Positions 1 to 8,722 of a DNA stretch of 64,000 nucleotides are shown in pieces. Position 1 is the stretch's first letter; each line of letters opens with the position of its first letter. This DNA comes from DASYPQ01 sp036006425 (GTDB taxonomy: Bacteria > Planctomycetota > UBA1135 > GCA-002686595), in contig DASYPQ010000020.1 of assembly GCA_036006425.1 (NCBI GenBank), positions 56,283 to 120,282 on the forward strand. Reading direction: 5' to 3'. Below the pieces are notes generated by a model that saw only the letters and a list, made by a program, of their open reading frames with translations, was not told where the DNA came from and searched no databases. The translations under genes and the position numbers were made by a program.

Positions 1-74
1 AGCGCCGACCGACTGTCCGGATTCCTCGTCCCGCGCTAGGCTCTGCGCCCGAGCGAACCCTGGGGGGGTCGCCC

Positions 75-1376
75 ATGCCGAGGACGCCCTTCCTCTTCGA
101 CGCCGTCGTGTTCGACCTCGACGGCACCCTGGTCGCCACCGACCGCTTCTGGGTCGACGCCGCGCGCGCCGGAGCGCGCCGCGCGTTCTCGGAGCTCGGC
201 CTCGAGCACGCGATGCCGTCCGCGGAGCAGTGGATGAGCCTCGTCGGGCATCCCTTGTCCTTCGGGCTCGACCGCCTCTTCCCCGACCTCACGGAACGCC
301 AGCGCAGCCTGATCCGCAGCCGTTGCGAGGAGGAGGAGCACCAGGCGCTCCGCATGGGCCAAGCAGCGCTCCTCCCCGGCGTCGCCGACGCCTTGTGCGG
401 GCTGCGCGAGCGCGGGGCGAAGCTCGGGATCGCGAGCAACTGCGGGCAGGACTACCTCGACGCGATGATGAACGGCCTCGGGCTCGCCAAGTGGATCGAC
501 GAGGCGCGCTGTCTCGACACCCCCGGCGCGAGCTCGAAGGCGTGGATGGTGGGTGATCTCGTCGACGCCTTCGGGACGCGCGCGGCCGTGATGGTCGGCG
601 ACCGGCTCGGCGACCGCGATGCGGCCTGGGAGAACGGGCTGCCGCACGTGCACCACGCGCGCGGCTTCGCGACGCTCGGCGAGGAAGTCCCGTGCGAGGC
701 CGCGATCGAGGAGATGTCGCAGCTCGTGCCGCGGCTCGAGCGGCGCACGCGCTGGATCGAAGGCGTGCTCGGCGACCTCGGCCTCCTCGACGCGAAGAGC
801 GCGCGCGCACCCCGGAGCCTCGGGATCACGGGACACTCCGGATGCGGCAAGACGATCTTCGCGCGCGACTGCGTGCGCGTGCTGACGGCGGCGGGACGGA
901 AGGCCGTGCTGGTCGCGCTCGAGGACTTCGCGAAGGAAGGCATTACGAACAAGGAGCTCGCGTCGACGGCGTTCTGGTCGGTCGACAAGCCGATGGAGCA
1001 GCTCGAGCGCACGTACGACGTCGGCGACCTGCTCGCGCGCGTGCTCGAGCCGCACGCGCGCGGCGAGGACGTCGCGATCGAGCGCGACGGCGCGCGCATC
1101 GAGGTGCCGCGCGACGCCGTGCTCGTCGTCCAGGGCTTGTTCCTCCTCCATCCGCGGCTGCGCGCGGCGCTCGACCGCGTGATCCACCTCGAGGTGGGGG
1201 AGGTCCAGAGCCTGCGCCGGATCGCCGGGCGCGACGCGCGTCGGCGCGGGCCCGAGAGCCTGCTCGCCGTGCGCCGGCACCTCCTGCCGACGCAGCGGGC
1301 GTTCGACGAAGCCGTCAAGGCCGCGGAGCACGCCGATCTCGTGCTCGACGCCGAGAACGCCCTCGGGCCGGCGTAG
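75..1376 (+). CDS. HAD-family phosphatase fused to a uridine-kinase-like P-loop domain
   Basis: 433 aa. The N-terminal half is a HAD hydrolase: motif I FDLDGT at about residues 13-18 (nucleophile Asp14), a motif II-like IASNC, a lysine in SSKAW and the motif IV acidic pair in MVGDRLGDRD. From about residue 250 a second domain begins with the Walker A box GHSGCGKT, then LEDF and VVQGLFLLHP, as in the uridine kinase/phosphoribulokinase fold. A single protein would therefore carry a phosphatase and a nucleoside- or sugar-kinase module; the substrates are unknown. A G-rich tract precedes the ATG at a normal distance. It is the first complete gene here and runs toward the lipid A genes. The fusion is clear; the function is not. 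Confidence 0.75.
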   Translation: MPRTPFLFDAVVFDLDGTLVATDRFWVDAARAGARRAFSELGLEHAMPSAEQWMSLVGHPLSFGLDRLFPDLTERQRSLIRSRCEEEEHQALRMGQAALLPGVADALCGLRERGAKLGIASNCGQDYLDAMMNGLGLAKWIDEARCLDTPGASSKAWMVGDLVDAFGTRAAVMVGDRLGDRDAAWENGLPHVHHARGFATLGEEVPCEAAIEEMSQLVPRLERRTRWIEGVLGDLGLLDAKSARAPRSLGITGHSGCGKTIFARDCVRVLTAAGRKAVLVALEDFAKEGITNKELASTAFWSVDKPMEQLERTYDVGDLLARVLEPHARGEDVAIERDGARIEVPRDAVLVVQGLFLLHPRLRAALDRVIHLEVGEVQSLRRIAGRDARRRGPESLLAVRRHLLPTQRAFDEAVKAAEHADLVLDAENALGPA

Positions 1377-1419
1377 AGGCTGTCCTCCGCGCTCGGAACG
1401 GGGATCCGGCGCGGCTCCC

Positions 1420-1449
1420 TTGCAGCGCAGGCCCTCGCCGGGCTATCCT
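1420..1449 (+). promoter_or_regulatory. Possible sigma-70 promoter for the omega-like gene
   Basis: TTGCAG at 1420-1425 and TATCCT at 1444-1449, 18 bases apart, in the 132-base gap before the gene at 1509. Fit to the consensus is moderate. The rest of the gap shows nothing recognisable. Confidence 0.4.
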
Positions 1450-1508
1450 GCGCGGCTCTGCTGTCCCCGGGAAATCCCACCCGGACGTCGACGGCGACCA
1501 GGAGATCC

Positions 1509-1724
1509 ATGGAACTGACCCTGCCCCAGCGCCTCCAGAAGTCCGTCTCCGGCTCCTTTCACAAGACCGCCCTCTTGCAGAAGCGCGTCCGCGAGCTCGT
1601 CCGCGGCGCCGCTCCGCTGATCGAGACCCGCGAGGTCAACCCGATCAAGATCGCGTTCCTGGAGATGGAGCGCGGTCTCATCGAGCTGATCCCGGACGAA
1701 GAGACGCCGACGCCGACGCTGTAG
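1509..1724 (+). CDS. rpoZ: RNA polymerase omega subunit-like protein
   Basis: 71 aa with a good Shine-Dalgarno (AGGAG, 1500-1504). Residues 16-60 follow the omega/Rpb6 pattern: a hydrophobic stretch with basic residues (LLQKRVRELVRGA), a proline, then a conserved lysine (NPIKIAFLEMERGLIEL) matching the KPxxxALxEIxxGxI part of omega. Omega binds the beta' subunit and helps RNA polymerase assemble. The usual N-terminal MARxT and RFELV motifs are reduced, so the match is to a divergent form rather than to classical RpoZ. Acidic C-terminal tail. A short protein, so the call is by pattern only. Confidence 0.6.
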   Translation: MELTLPQRLQKSVSGSFHKTALLQKRVRELVRGAAPLIETREVNPIKIAFLEMERGLIELIPDEETPTPTL

Positions 1725-1825
1725 GCTCTGCGACCGCGACGCGGATCCTGGCGTCGCGACGCTTGGAACAACGAGATCTCGACCGGCGCCGCCCCGAGCG
1801 CACGCTCGCGCGCCGCGGCGGGGGA

Positions 1826-2827
1826 GTGGAGCTCCTCCGGATCCCCGCGGCGTTCTTCGGAGCCGCCGCGCGCGCGCGCCGCGCCGCGTACGACCACGGC
1901 GTCCTCGCCGTCCACAAGGTCGACGTCCCCGTCGTCTGCGTCGGCAACCTGTCGACCGGCGGCACGGGCAAGACGCCGATGTGCGCGTGGGTCGCCGCGG
2001 AGCTCGTGCGCCGAGGCGCCCGCCCGGGCCTCCTCTCGCGCGGCTACGGCGCGATGGGCGGAACCCCGAACGAGGAGGCGCGGCTCCTCGAGCGCCTCGC
2101 GCCCGGCGTGCCGCACGTCCAGGACCCCGACCGCGTGCAAGGCGCGAAGGCTCTCGTCGAACGCGGGTGCGACGCGATCGTGCTCGACGACGGGTTCCAG
2201 CACCGGCGGCTCCACCGCGACCTCGACCTCGTCCTCGTCGACGCGACGCGCCCGTGGGGATTGCCCGCACCGCCGGACGGCGGCGAGCCCGTCTGCGCGC
2301 TGCTTCCGCGCGGTCTCCTGCGCGAGCCTCCCTCGTCGCTCGCGCGCGCGCACGCCGTCGTCCTGACGCGCGCGGCGCAGGCCGGACCCGGCGCGCTCGA
2401 GCGCCTCGAGCTCGAGATCGAGCGCTGGGCGCCGGGCGTTCCGCGCGCGCGCGCAGACCATCGGCCGTCGCGTCTCTTCGACGAGCACGGCCGCGAGCAT
2501 CCCCTGGCGATGCTCGCCGGGCGGGAGGTCGACCTCGTCAGCGGCATCGGCAACCCCGAGGCCTTCGAGCTCACGGTCGCGGCCCTGGGCGCGCGCGTGC
2601 GGACCCACCGCTCGTTCCCGGATCACCACGCGTACGTGCGCGCCGACGTCGACGGCCTCGGCGGCGACGCGGTGCCGCTCGTGACGACGGGCAAGGACGC
2701 GGTGAAGCTCGCCGCGCTCGGCGCGCGCTTCGTCGCGGTCGACGTCGCGATCGCGATCACGGCGGGTGCCGGAGTCCTCGACGCCCTGCTCGACGCGCTT
2801 CCGTTGCGCGCGGGGACGCATGGCTGA
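1826..2827 (+). CDS. lpxK: Tetraacyldisaccharide 4'-kinase (lipid A 4'-kinase)
   Basis: 333 aa from a GTG start, the normal size for LpxK. It phosphorylates the 4' position of the lipid A disaccharide at the cytoplasmic face of the inner membrane. Seen: GNLSTGGTGKTP with a P-loop at residues 45-51, LSRGYG, the family motif DDGFQH, and TTGKDAVK near the C-terminus. The frame stays open far upstream, but everything before the GTG is arginine-rich antisense-type sequence over the two preceding genes; the GTG lies just before the conserved RIPAAFFGA start region. The stop overlaps the next gene's ATG by 8 bases, so the two are probably co-translated. Confidence 0.9.
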   Translation: MELLRIPAAFFGAAARARRAAYDHGVLAVHKVDVPVVCVGNLSTGGTGKTPMCAWVAAELVRRGARPGLLSRGYGAMGGTPNEEARLLERLAPGVPHVQDPDRVQGAKALVERGCDAIVLDDGFQHRRLHRDLDLVLVDATRPWGLPAPPDGGEPVCALLPRGLLREPPSSLARAHAVVLTRAAQAGPGALERLELEIERWAPGVPRARADHRPSRLFDEHGREHPLAMLAGREVDLVSGIGNPEAFELTVAALGARVRTHRSFPDHHAYVRADVDGLGGDAVPLVTTGKDAVKLAALGARFVAVDVAIAITAGAGVLDALLDALPLRAGTHG

Positions 2828-3821
2828 GCCCGACGACGAGGAGGACGACGCCGTCGTCGAGCCGCCGTTCGCGTGCGCCTTGCCGAGCGGACTGCGCCAG
2901 GACTGGCCGGCTCCCCGCCGCGCGGTGCTCGGGACGCGCGGCGGAGTCTTCGCCTGGCTCGAGTACGCCGGCGCGCGATCGGTCCTCGGAGCCCTCTCCC
3001 TCGCGCCGCTCTGGCTGCGCTCCCCGCTCGTCGGCGCGATCGCGCGCCTCACGAAGGCGATCGACCGCAAGAGGTCGGATGCGGCGCGCACGTTCCTGCG
3101 TCAGGCGCTGGGCTCGACGATGAGCGACCGCGAGCTCGAGGGCCGCGTCCTCCAGGCGTGGAGACATCTCTTCCAGGTGACCCTCGACGCGGAGGCGCTG
3201 CACCGGCGGGTCCCGCTCGCGGAGCTGCGCGACCACTTCGAGGTCGACTTGTGCGCGGACGCGCGCAAGATCATCGACGCGAAGACGGGATCGATCCTCG
3301 CGACGCCGCACGTCGGCGACTGGGAGACCGGGTCCGCGGTGATGCCCTGGATCGGCTTCGACCCGTTCTATGTCGTCTCGAAGCCGCCGAAGAACCGCCC
3401 GCTCTCCGTCCACGCCCACCGCCTGCGCGAGCGACGCGGCGTGCGCCTGCTCCCGCGGCGCGGCGCGATGAAGGATGCGCCGGCGGTCGTCCGCGGCGGC
3501 GGGATGCTCGGCCTGATGCTCGACCAGCGCGCGCGCCGCCGCCCCGTGTTCGCGCCCTTCTTCGGGCGCCGCGCGCGCTGCGACCGGAGCGCCGCGGTGC
3601 TCCTGAAGCGCCTGCGCGCGCCGATCGTCTTCGCCGCGTGCTACCGCCTGCCTGCGCCGTGGCGTTGGCGCCTCTCCGCCCCCGCCGTCCTCTGGCCGGA
3701 GGACATCGCGGGGAAGAGCGTCGAGGAGATCACGGAGCTCGTGAACCGGGAACTCGAGAAGCTGATCCTCGCGGCTCCGGAACAGTATTTCTGGCTCCAC
3801 GACCGATACCGAGGAGCCTGA
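2820..3821 (+). CDS. LpxL/HtrB-type lysophospholipid acyltransferase
   Basis: 333 aa. The family transfers acyl chains to lipid A or related lipids at the inner membrane. The HxxxxD/E catalytic motif is present as HVGDWE (His164 to Glu169), followed by a substrate-pocket segment (SKPPKNRPL) and GGMLGLMLDQRARRRPVFAPFFGR, matching the block LxDQ...xxxVPFFGxxA of LpxL. A hydrophobic, basic N-terminal segment suits a membrane-associated enzyme. It overlaps lpxK by 8 bases, which supports late lipid A acylation. Which acyl position it serves cannot be told. Confidence 0.8.
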   Translation: MAEPDDEEDDAVVEPPFACALPSGLRQDWPAPRRAVLGTRGGVFAWLEYAGARSVLGALSLAPLWLRSPLVGAIARLTKAIDRKRSDAARTFLRQALGSTMSDRELEGRVLQAWRHLFQVTLDAEALHRRVPLAELRDHFEVDLCADARKIIDAKTGSILATPHVGDWETGSAVMPWIGFDPFYVVSKPPKNRPLSVHAHRLRERRGVRLLPRRGAMKDAPAVVRGGGMLGLMLDQRARRRPVFAPFFGRRARCDRSAAVLLKRLRAPIVFAACYRLPAPWRWRLSAPAVLWPEDIAGKSVEEITELVNRELEKLILAAPEQYFWLHDRYRGA

Positions 3822-3841
3822 GCCGCGCGCGTCCTCGACGT

Positions 3842-3870
3842 TTGGAACCCGCCGCGCGCTCACCTATCAT
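3842..3870 (+). promoter_or_regulatory. Sigma-70-like promoter with very short leader, for the deoxyhypusine-synthase-like/hldE operon
   Basis: TTGGAA at 3842-3847, a 17-base spacer, TATCAT at 3865-3870. The predicted transcription start (about 3877) is only a few bases before the ATG at 3881, and no Shine-Dalgarno fits, so the message may be leaderless or nearly so. Confidence 0.5.
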
Positions 3871-3880
3871 CCCCCGCGAC

Positions 3881-4852
3881 ATGCCGAACGATCCGTTCCC
3901 GGCGATGAAGAACGTGCGGACGTATCCGCTCGCGTCGCGCAAGAGCCTCGTCGAGCTCTCCGACTTCTGCGAGACGCCCGAGCCGCCGGCGGGGTTCGCC
4001 GCGTTCGTCGACTCGCTGCCCGACATCTACGCGGGGAAGCTCTTCAAGGAGCTCGCCGACCGCGTCGTCGCCGCGAAGGTCGGCGGTCGGCCCGTCGCGG
4101 TCGCGCTCGGCGCGCACGTGCTCAAGGTCGGGCTCGCGCCGCTCCTGATCGACCTGATGCGCCGCGGCGTCATCGACCACGTCGCGATGAACAGCGCCGG
4201 CGCGATCCACGACTTCGAGATCGCGACGGCGGGGAAGACGTCCGAGGACGTCGCCGAGCAGCTCCCGAAGGGGGAGTTCGGCTTCGCCGACGAGACCGGG
4301 AAGGGGCTCGCCGAAGCCGCGCGCATGGGTGCTGCCCCCGAAGCCGGCGCGGAACCGGGTTTCGGCCGCGGGCTCGGAAGGCTGCTCATCGCGCGCAAGG
4401 CGCCGCACCGAGAGCTCGCCGTCAGCGCGGAAGCCGTGCGGCTCGGCCTCGGCGTCACCGTGCACGCGTGCCTCGGTGCGGACATCGTGCACATGCACCC
4501 CGCCTGCGACGGCGCGGATGTCGGCGCGGCCTCGATGGCGGACTTCCGGCACGTCTGCAAGTTTGTCCACGGCCTCGACGGCGGGGTGTGGATGAACATC
4601 GGATGCGCGGTCGTGCTCCCCGAGGTGTTCCTGAAGGCGGTCAGCGTCGCGATCAACCTCGGCTCGAAGCTCGACGGCATGACGACGGCGAACCTCGACA
4701 TGATCCGCCAGTACCGCGCCGAGACGAACGTCGTGCAGCGCCCGCCGGGCCGCGGCATCTCGTTGATCGGCCAGCACGAGATCCTGCTCCCGCTCCTGCG
4801 CATGGCGGTGCTCGCGAAGCTCGCGGAGAAGGGCTGGAAGGCGCGCCGATGA
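3881..4852 (+). CDS. Deoxyhypusine-synthase-like conserved protein
   Basis: 323 aa, not a classical enzyme I can name. It carries MNSAGAIHDFEIA, a glycine-rich middle, CLGADIVHMHPACDGADVG and GGVWMNIGCAV. The last two resemble the DGxxGD and GGGVxK regions of deoxyhypusine synthase, an NAD-dependent enzyme that modifies eIF5A in eukaryotes; bacteria have no eIF5A, so the substrate must differ. From memory, relatives sit beside ADP-heptose genes in other bacteria, and here the stop overlaps the hldE start (ATGA). A role linked to heptose or LPS precursors is inference. An alternative start lies at 3905 (MKNVRTY). Confidence 0.5.
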   Translation: MPNDPFPAMKNVRTYPLASRKSLVELSDFCETPEPPAGFAAFVDSLPDIYAGKLFKELADRVVAAKVGGRPVAVALGAHVLKVGLAPLLIDLMRRGVIDHVAMNSAGAIHDFEIATAGKTSEDVAEQLPKGEFGFADETGKGLAEAARMGAAPEAGAEPGFGRGLGRLLIARKAPHRELAVSAEAVRLGLGVTVHACLGADIVHMHPACDGADVGAASMADFRHVCKFVHGLDGGVWMNIGCAVVLPEVFLKAVSVAINLGSKLDGMTTANLDMIRQYRAETNVVQRPPGRGISLIGQHEILLPLLRMAVLAKLAEKGWKARR

Positions 4853-6333
4853 CCGACGCCCTCGAGCTCGAGAGGATCGTGGAGGCCGCGGGCAGGCCGC
4901 GCGTGCTGATCGTCGGCGACCTGATCCTCGACCGGTACGTCTCCGGCGACGTGACGCGGATCTCTCCCGAGGCGCCGATCCCCATCCTCACGGCGAAGAG
5001 CGCCGAGGAGCGCATCGGCGGCGCGGGCAACGTCGGCGCGAACCTCGTAGCGATGGGCGCCGTCGTGGACTGCGCGGGTGTCATCGGCGACGACGGATGG
5101 GGACGGGCGCTGCGCTCGCTGCTCGACGCGCAGGGGATCGAGACGGATGCACTGGTGGTCGACACGACGCGGCCGACGATCCAGAAGACGCGGATGATGA
5201 GCGGCGCGCACCAGATCCTGCGCGTCGACAACGAGGACGCGCGACCGATCGCGGGGCCGGCGTGCGAGAAGCTCCTCGCGCTGCTGCCGCAGCGCGTGCG
5301 GAAGGCGCGCGCGGTCGTGCTGTCGGACTACGGGAAGGGTTGCCTGAATCCGGCCGTGATCCAGCTCGTCGTCGCGGAGGCGAAGAAGGCGCGCATCCCG
5401 GTGCTCGTCGATCCGAAGGGCGAGGACTACGCGCGGTACCGCGGCGCGACGCTCGTCACGCCGAACAAGAAGGAAGCGGAGCAGGCGGTCGGGCGGAAGC
5501 TCGGGAAGGACGAGGACCTCGCGCGGGCCGCGGACGAGCTCGTGAAGCTCGGGGATCTCGACGCCGCCGTGATCACGCTCGGAGCGGACGGGATCTACTT
5601 CCGGACGAAGACGGGCGAAGCGGGGCACGTGCCGGCGCAGGCGCGCGCGGTGTTCGACGTGACCGGAGCGGGCGACACCGTGATCGCGCAGCTCGCGTTC
5701 CACATCGCCGAGGGGCGGTCGCTGGAGCAGTCGGTGGAGCTCGCGAACCACGCGGCCGGGATCGTCGTCGGGCGGCTCGGGACGCACGCCGTGACGCGCA
5801 GCGAGCTGGTCGCGAGGCTGCGCGAGACGCGGCCGCACGAGGGCAAGATCGTGTCGGACGGCGCGTCGCTAGACCAATTGCTCGCGGCGTGGCGGAAGGA
5901 GAAGCGCCGGATCGTGTTCACGAACGGATGCTTCGACGTGCTGCACGTCGGGCACATCCAGTACCTGCGCTTTGCGCGCTCGAAGGGCGACGTGCTGCTC
6001 GTCGGCGTGAACGACGACGCGAGCGTGAAGAGGCTGAAGGGGGCGGGGAGGCCGGTGAACACGCTCGAGGACCGGACCGCGGTGCTCGCGGCGCTCGAGA
6101 TGGTCGACGCGGTGTGCTCGTTCCCCGAGGACACGCCCGCGAAGATCGTCGAGCGCGTGACACCGGACGTGCTCGTGAAGGGCGAGGACTGGGCGGAGAA
6201 GGGCGTCGTCGGCCGCGAATGGGTCGAGAAGCACGGCGGCGTCGTGCACCTCGCGCCGATGGTGCCGGGGAAATCGACGACGACGATCCTGGAAAAGGCG
6301 CGGGGCTCCGACTCAACCGCCGGGCGTTCGTAG
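4849..6333 (+). CDS. hldE: Bifunctional D-beta-D-heptose 7-phosphate kinase / heptose 1-phosphate adenylyltransferase
   Basis: 494 aa; the E. coli enzyme is about 477. The N-terminal PfkB kinase domain (to about 330) shows VGDLILDRY, the GGAGNV loop and the catalytic DVTGAGDT motif with Asp276. The C-terminal cytidylyltransferase-type domain starts at TNGCFDVLHVGH (HxGH at 366-369) and ends with the S/T-rich KSTTTI signature. It makes ADP-heptose for the LPS inner core. The start overlaps the upstream stop (ATGA). The last 21 bases overlap the 3' end of the convergent peptidase gene. A second, split version of this pathway lies at 18696-20200. Confidence 0.93.
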   Translation: MTDALELERIVEAAGRPRVLIVGDLILDRYVSGDVTRISPEAPIPILTAKSAEERIGGAGNVGANLVAMGAVVDCAGVIGDDGWGRALRSLLDAQGIETDALVVDTTRPTIQKTRMMSGAHQILRVDNEDARPIAGPACEKLLALLPQRVRKARAVVLSDYGKGCLNPAVIQLVVAEAKKARIPVLVDPKGEDYARYRGATLVTPNKKEAEQAVGRKLGKDEDLARAADELVKLGDLDAAVITLGADGIYFRTKTGEAGHVPAQARAVFDVTGAGDTVIAQLAFHIAEGRSLEQSVELANHAAGIVVGRLGTHAVTRSELVARLRETRPHEGKIVSDGASLDQLLAAWRKEKRRIVFTNGCFDVLHVGHIQYLRFARSKGDVLLVGVNDDASVKRLKGAGRPVNTLEDRTAVLAALEMVDAVCSFPEDTPAKIVERVTPDVLVKGEDWAEKGVVGREWVEKHGGVVHLAPMVPGKSTTTILEKARGSDSTAGRS

Positions 6334-8655
6334 CAGCGTCTCCTCGATGAAGTCGAGCATCGTCGACTGCAGGTGCTTCACGAGCACCGGATCGCCGACG
6401 CCGTGGCGCGACTTCGGGTAGAGCATCATCCGGAACGGCTTCCCGGCCTTCTGCAGCGCGTGCGCGAGCTGCATCGTGTTCTGCGGGTGCACGTTGTCGT
6501 CGATCGCGCCGTGGATCAGGAGCAGCTCGCCGTGCAGGTCCTTCGCGGCGGCGACGACCGACGTCTTCGCGTAGCCCTCCGTGTTGTGCTCGGGCGTCCG
6601 CATGTACCTCTCGGTGTAGATCGAGTCGTAGTTGTGCCAGTCCGTCACCGATCCGCCCGCGATCCCCATCGCGAAGCTCGTCGAGTGCGTCAGCGCGTAG
6701 CTCGTGATGAAGCCCCCGAAGCTCCAGCCGGAGATTCCGATCCGCTCGCCGTCGACCCACGGCTGCTTCTTCAGCCACGCGAGCCCGTCCTCGATGTCGG
6801 CGAGCTCCGTCACGCCGAAGTTCTGCGCGCACACCCACTCCGACTGCGCGCCCTTGCCGCTCGCGCTGCGGTTGTCGCACTCCCACACGATGATCCCCTG
6901 CTGCGCGATCAGGTGGACGAACATCCCGCGCGTGCCGGCCCACGCGTCGTGCACCGTCGGCGCGTGCGGACCCGCGTACGTCAGCTGGATCACGGGGTAG
7001 CGCCGCGCCGGATCGAAATCGGGCGGCTTCACGATCATCGCCTCCATCTCGAAGCCCTCGCGCGTCGGCACCTTGAGGAACTCCGGCTTCGAGAGCCGGT
7101 ACTCCGCGAGCGCGGGCACCTCGTTCTTGTCGATCACGCGCACTTCCGTGCCGTCCGCGCGCTCGAGACGCAGCTGCGGCGGCGTCGACGCGTCGCTCCA
7201 GCGGTCGATGAAGCGCGTGAACGAAGGATTGAACTGCGCGCCGTGCGTCCCGCTCGTCTGCGTCAGCCGCGCGAGGCCGCTCCCGTCGAGCTTGACGCGG
7301 TACTCGTCCGCGCCGATCGGGCTCCGCTCGGTGCCCGAGAAGTACACCCAGCCGTTCTTCTCGTCGACGCCGCGCAGCGTGCGCGCCTCCCAGTTCCCGT
7401 TCGTGACCGCGGCGATCAGATTGCCGTCGTGGTCGTGGTGCTCGATGTGAATCCAGCCCGTGCGCTCGCTGAGCCAGAGGAACGATCCGTCGGCGAGCCA
7501 CTTCGGAGGGCCGTTCACGCTCACCCATGCCTTCGTCGTCTCGTGCACGAGCGTCGTCACGACGGGCTTCGCGCCCGCGGCGACGCGGTTCAGGTCGAGC
7601 CACGACTGCTCGCGGTCCTGCACCTGGAAGGCGAGCTCGTTCGCCGGACTCCAGCCGACGTCGACGATCAGGAAATCCCCGCCCGCGTACCGCCCGAGGT
7701 CGACCCACTCCACGGCGCCTCCCGCCGCGCCAGCGATGCCGAGTCGCACCTGCGGATTCTTGTCGCCCGAGCGCGGGTACGGCCCGATCTCGACCTTCGC
7801 CGGGGATTCGACGTCGTCGACGAGCGTGTAGAGCGGCACGCCTTCCTCGTCGAGGCGCAGGAACGCGACGTGCGCGGAGTCCGGGCTCCACCAGAACGAT
7901 CGCCACGTCCCTCGGCCGTAGACTTCCTCCTGGTACAGCCAGTCGAGCTTCCCGTTGAGCACTTTCGGGCCACCGTCGTCCGTCAAGCGGTGCTCGGTTC
8001 CCGTCGCGACGTCGACGACGTAGAGATCGTTCTTGCGGACGAACGCGACGGACTTGCCGTCCGGCGAGAGCTCTGCGAGCTCCTCCTCCTCGTCGGGAGT
8101 GCTCGTCGCGCGCACCGCCTTGCCGTCGGCGAGCGTGTAGACGTACAGGTCCTTCCACGCCGCGAGCGTGTCGTCGCTGGCCGGGACGTTCTGCAGCGCG
8201 AACACGAGCGCCTTCGGATTCCCGCCCCAAGCGTCGGCGTTCGACCGCGCGGCTTCCTTCGCCTTCTCCGCGCCGACCGCGGGCAGCGCCGCGAGTGCCG
8301 CCTCGAGCTTCGCCGCGGGAGCGAACGGCTCGCTCTTCCCGCTGTCCGCCTCGACGAGGAGCCACTCGGCCTTCTTCGTCTTCGGATCGCTCTTCGGCCA
8401 GAGGTAGTGCTCGTCGTCGATCCACACGAGATTCGACGGGGGATTCCCGTTGAAGTCGACGCGCTTGCCGGGCGGATCGTAGAGCGCGTCGATCGTGAGC
8501 TTCTTCCCCGCCGGCGATGCGACTCGAGCCTGCGTGACGGGCGCCGGACTCGCCGGCGAGGTCGCCTCGGCGGGTGATGCGCAGGCACCGAGTCCGGCGA
8601 GCAGGAAGACGATCGGAAGGGGGGAGTGCGGGCTCGTGGAACGGCGCGTGCGCAT
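6313..8655 (-). CDS. Dipeptidyl peptidase IV-type S9 serine peptidase, lipoprotein
   Basis: 780 aa. The start at 8655 gives a lipoprotein signal (MRTRRSTS..., hydrophobic core, LAGLGAC) and has GGAG about 8 bases upstream; earlier in-frame codons only add basic, non-signal sequence. A beta-propeller covers roughly residues 60-530, including WSPDSAHVAFLRLDE. The C-terminal alpha/beta-hydrolase has the nucleophile motif GWSFGG (Ser645), the acid in HGAIDDNVHPQN and the histidine in KSRHG. S9B enzymes release X-Pro or X-Ala dipeptides. Probably anchored in the periplasm or outer membrane. Divergent from the rlmA-type gene. Confidence 0.88.
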   Translation of the reverse strand: MRTRRSTSPHSPLPIVFLLAGLGACASPAEATSPASPAPVTQARVASPAGKKLTIDALYDPPGKRVDFNGNPPSNLVWIDDEHYLWPKSDPKTKKAEWLLVEADSGKSEPFAPAAKLEAALAALPAVGAEKAKEAARSNADAWGGNPKALVFALQNVPASDDTLAAWKDLYVYTLADGKAVRATSTPDEEEELAELSPDGKSVAFVRKNDLYVVDVATGTEHRLTDDGGPKVLNGKLDWLYQEEVYGRGTWRSFWWSPDSAHVAFLRLDEEGVPLYTLVDDVESPAKVEIGPYPRSGDKNPQVRLGIAGAAGGAVEWVDLGRYAGGDFLIVDVGWSPANELAFQVQDREQSWLDLNRVAAGAKPVVTTLVHETTKAWVSVNGPPKWLADGSFLWLSERTGWIHIEHHDHDGNLIAAVTNGNWEARTLRGVDEKNGWVYFSGTERSPIGADEYRVKLDGSGLARLTQTSGTHGAQFNPSFTRFIDRWSDASTPPQLRLERADGTEVRVIDKNEVPALAEYRLSKPEFLKVPTREGFEMEAMIVKPPDFDPARRYPVIQLTYAGPHAPTVHDAWAGTRGMFVHLIAQQGIIVWECDNRSASGKGAQSEWVCAQNFGVTELADIEDGLAWLKKQPWVDGERIGISGWSFGGFITSYALTHSTSFAMGIAGGSVTDWHNYDSIYTERYMRTPEHNTEGYAKTSVVAAAKDLHGELLLIHGAIDDNVHPQNTMQLAHALQKAGKPFRMMLYPKSRHGVGDPVLVKHLQSTMLDFIEETLLRTPGG

Positions 8656-8722
8656 CGAGAACTCCGGGAGAGGAGGTGCTCCGGTCGATCGGTCGGGGGT
8701 TCGAGAGTATCGTGCGGGATCG

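Noticed and set aside
692..1825. Upstream extension of the lpxK frame
   Set aside because: It overlaps the HAD-kinase and omega-like genes, has no family similarity and is Arg-rich. The GTG at 1826 fits LpxK length.
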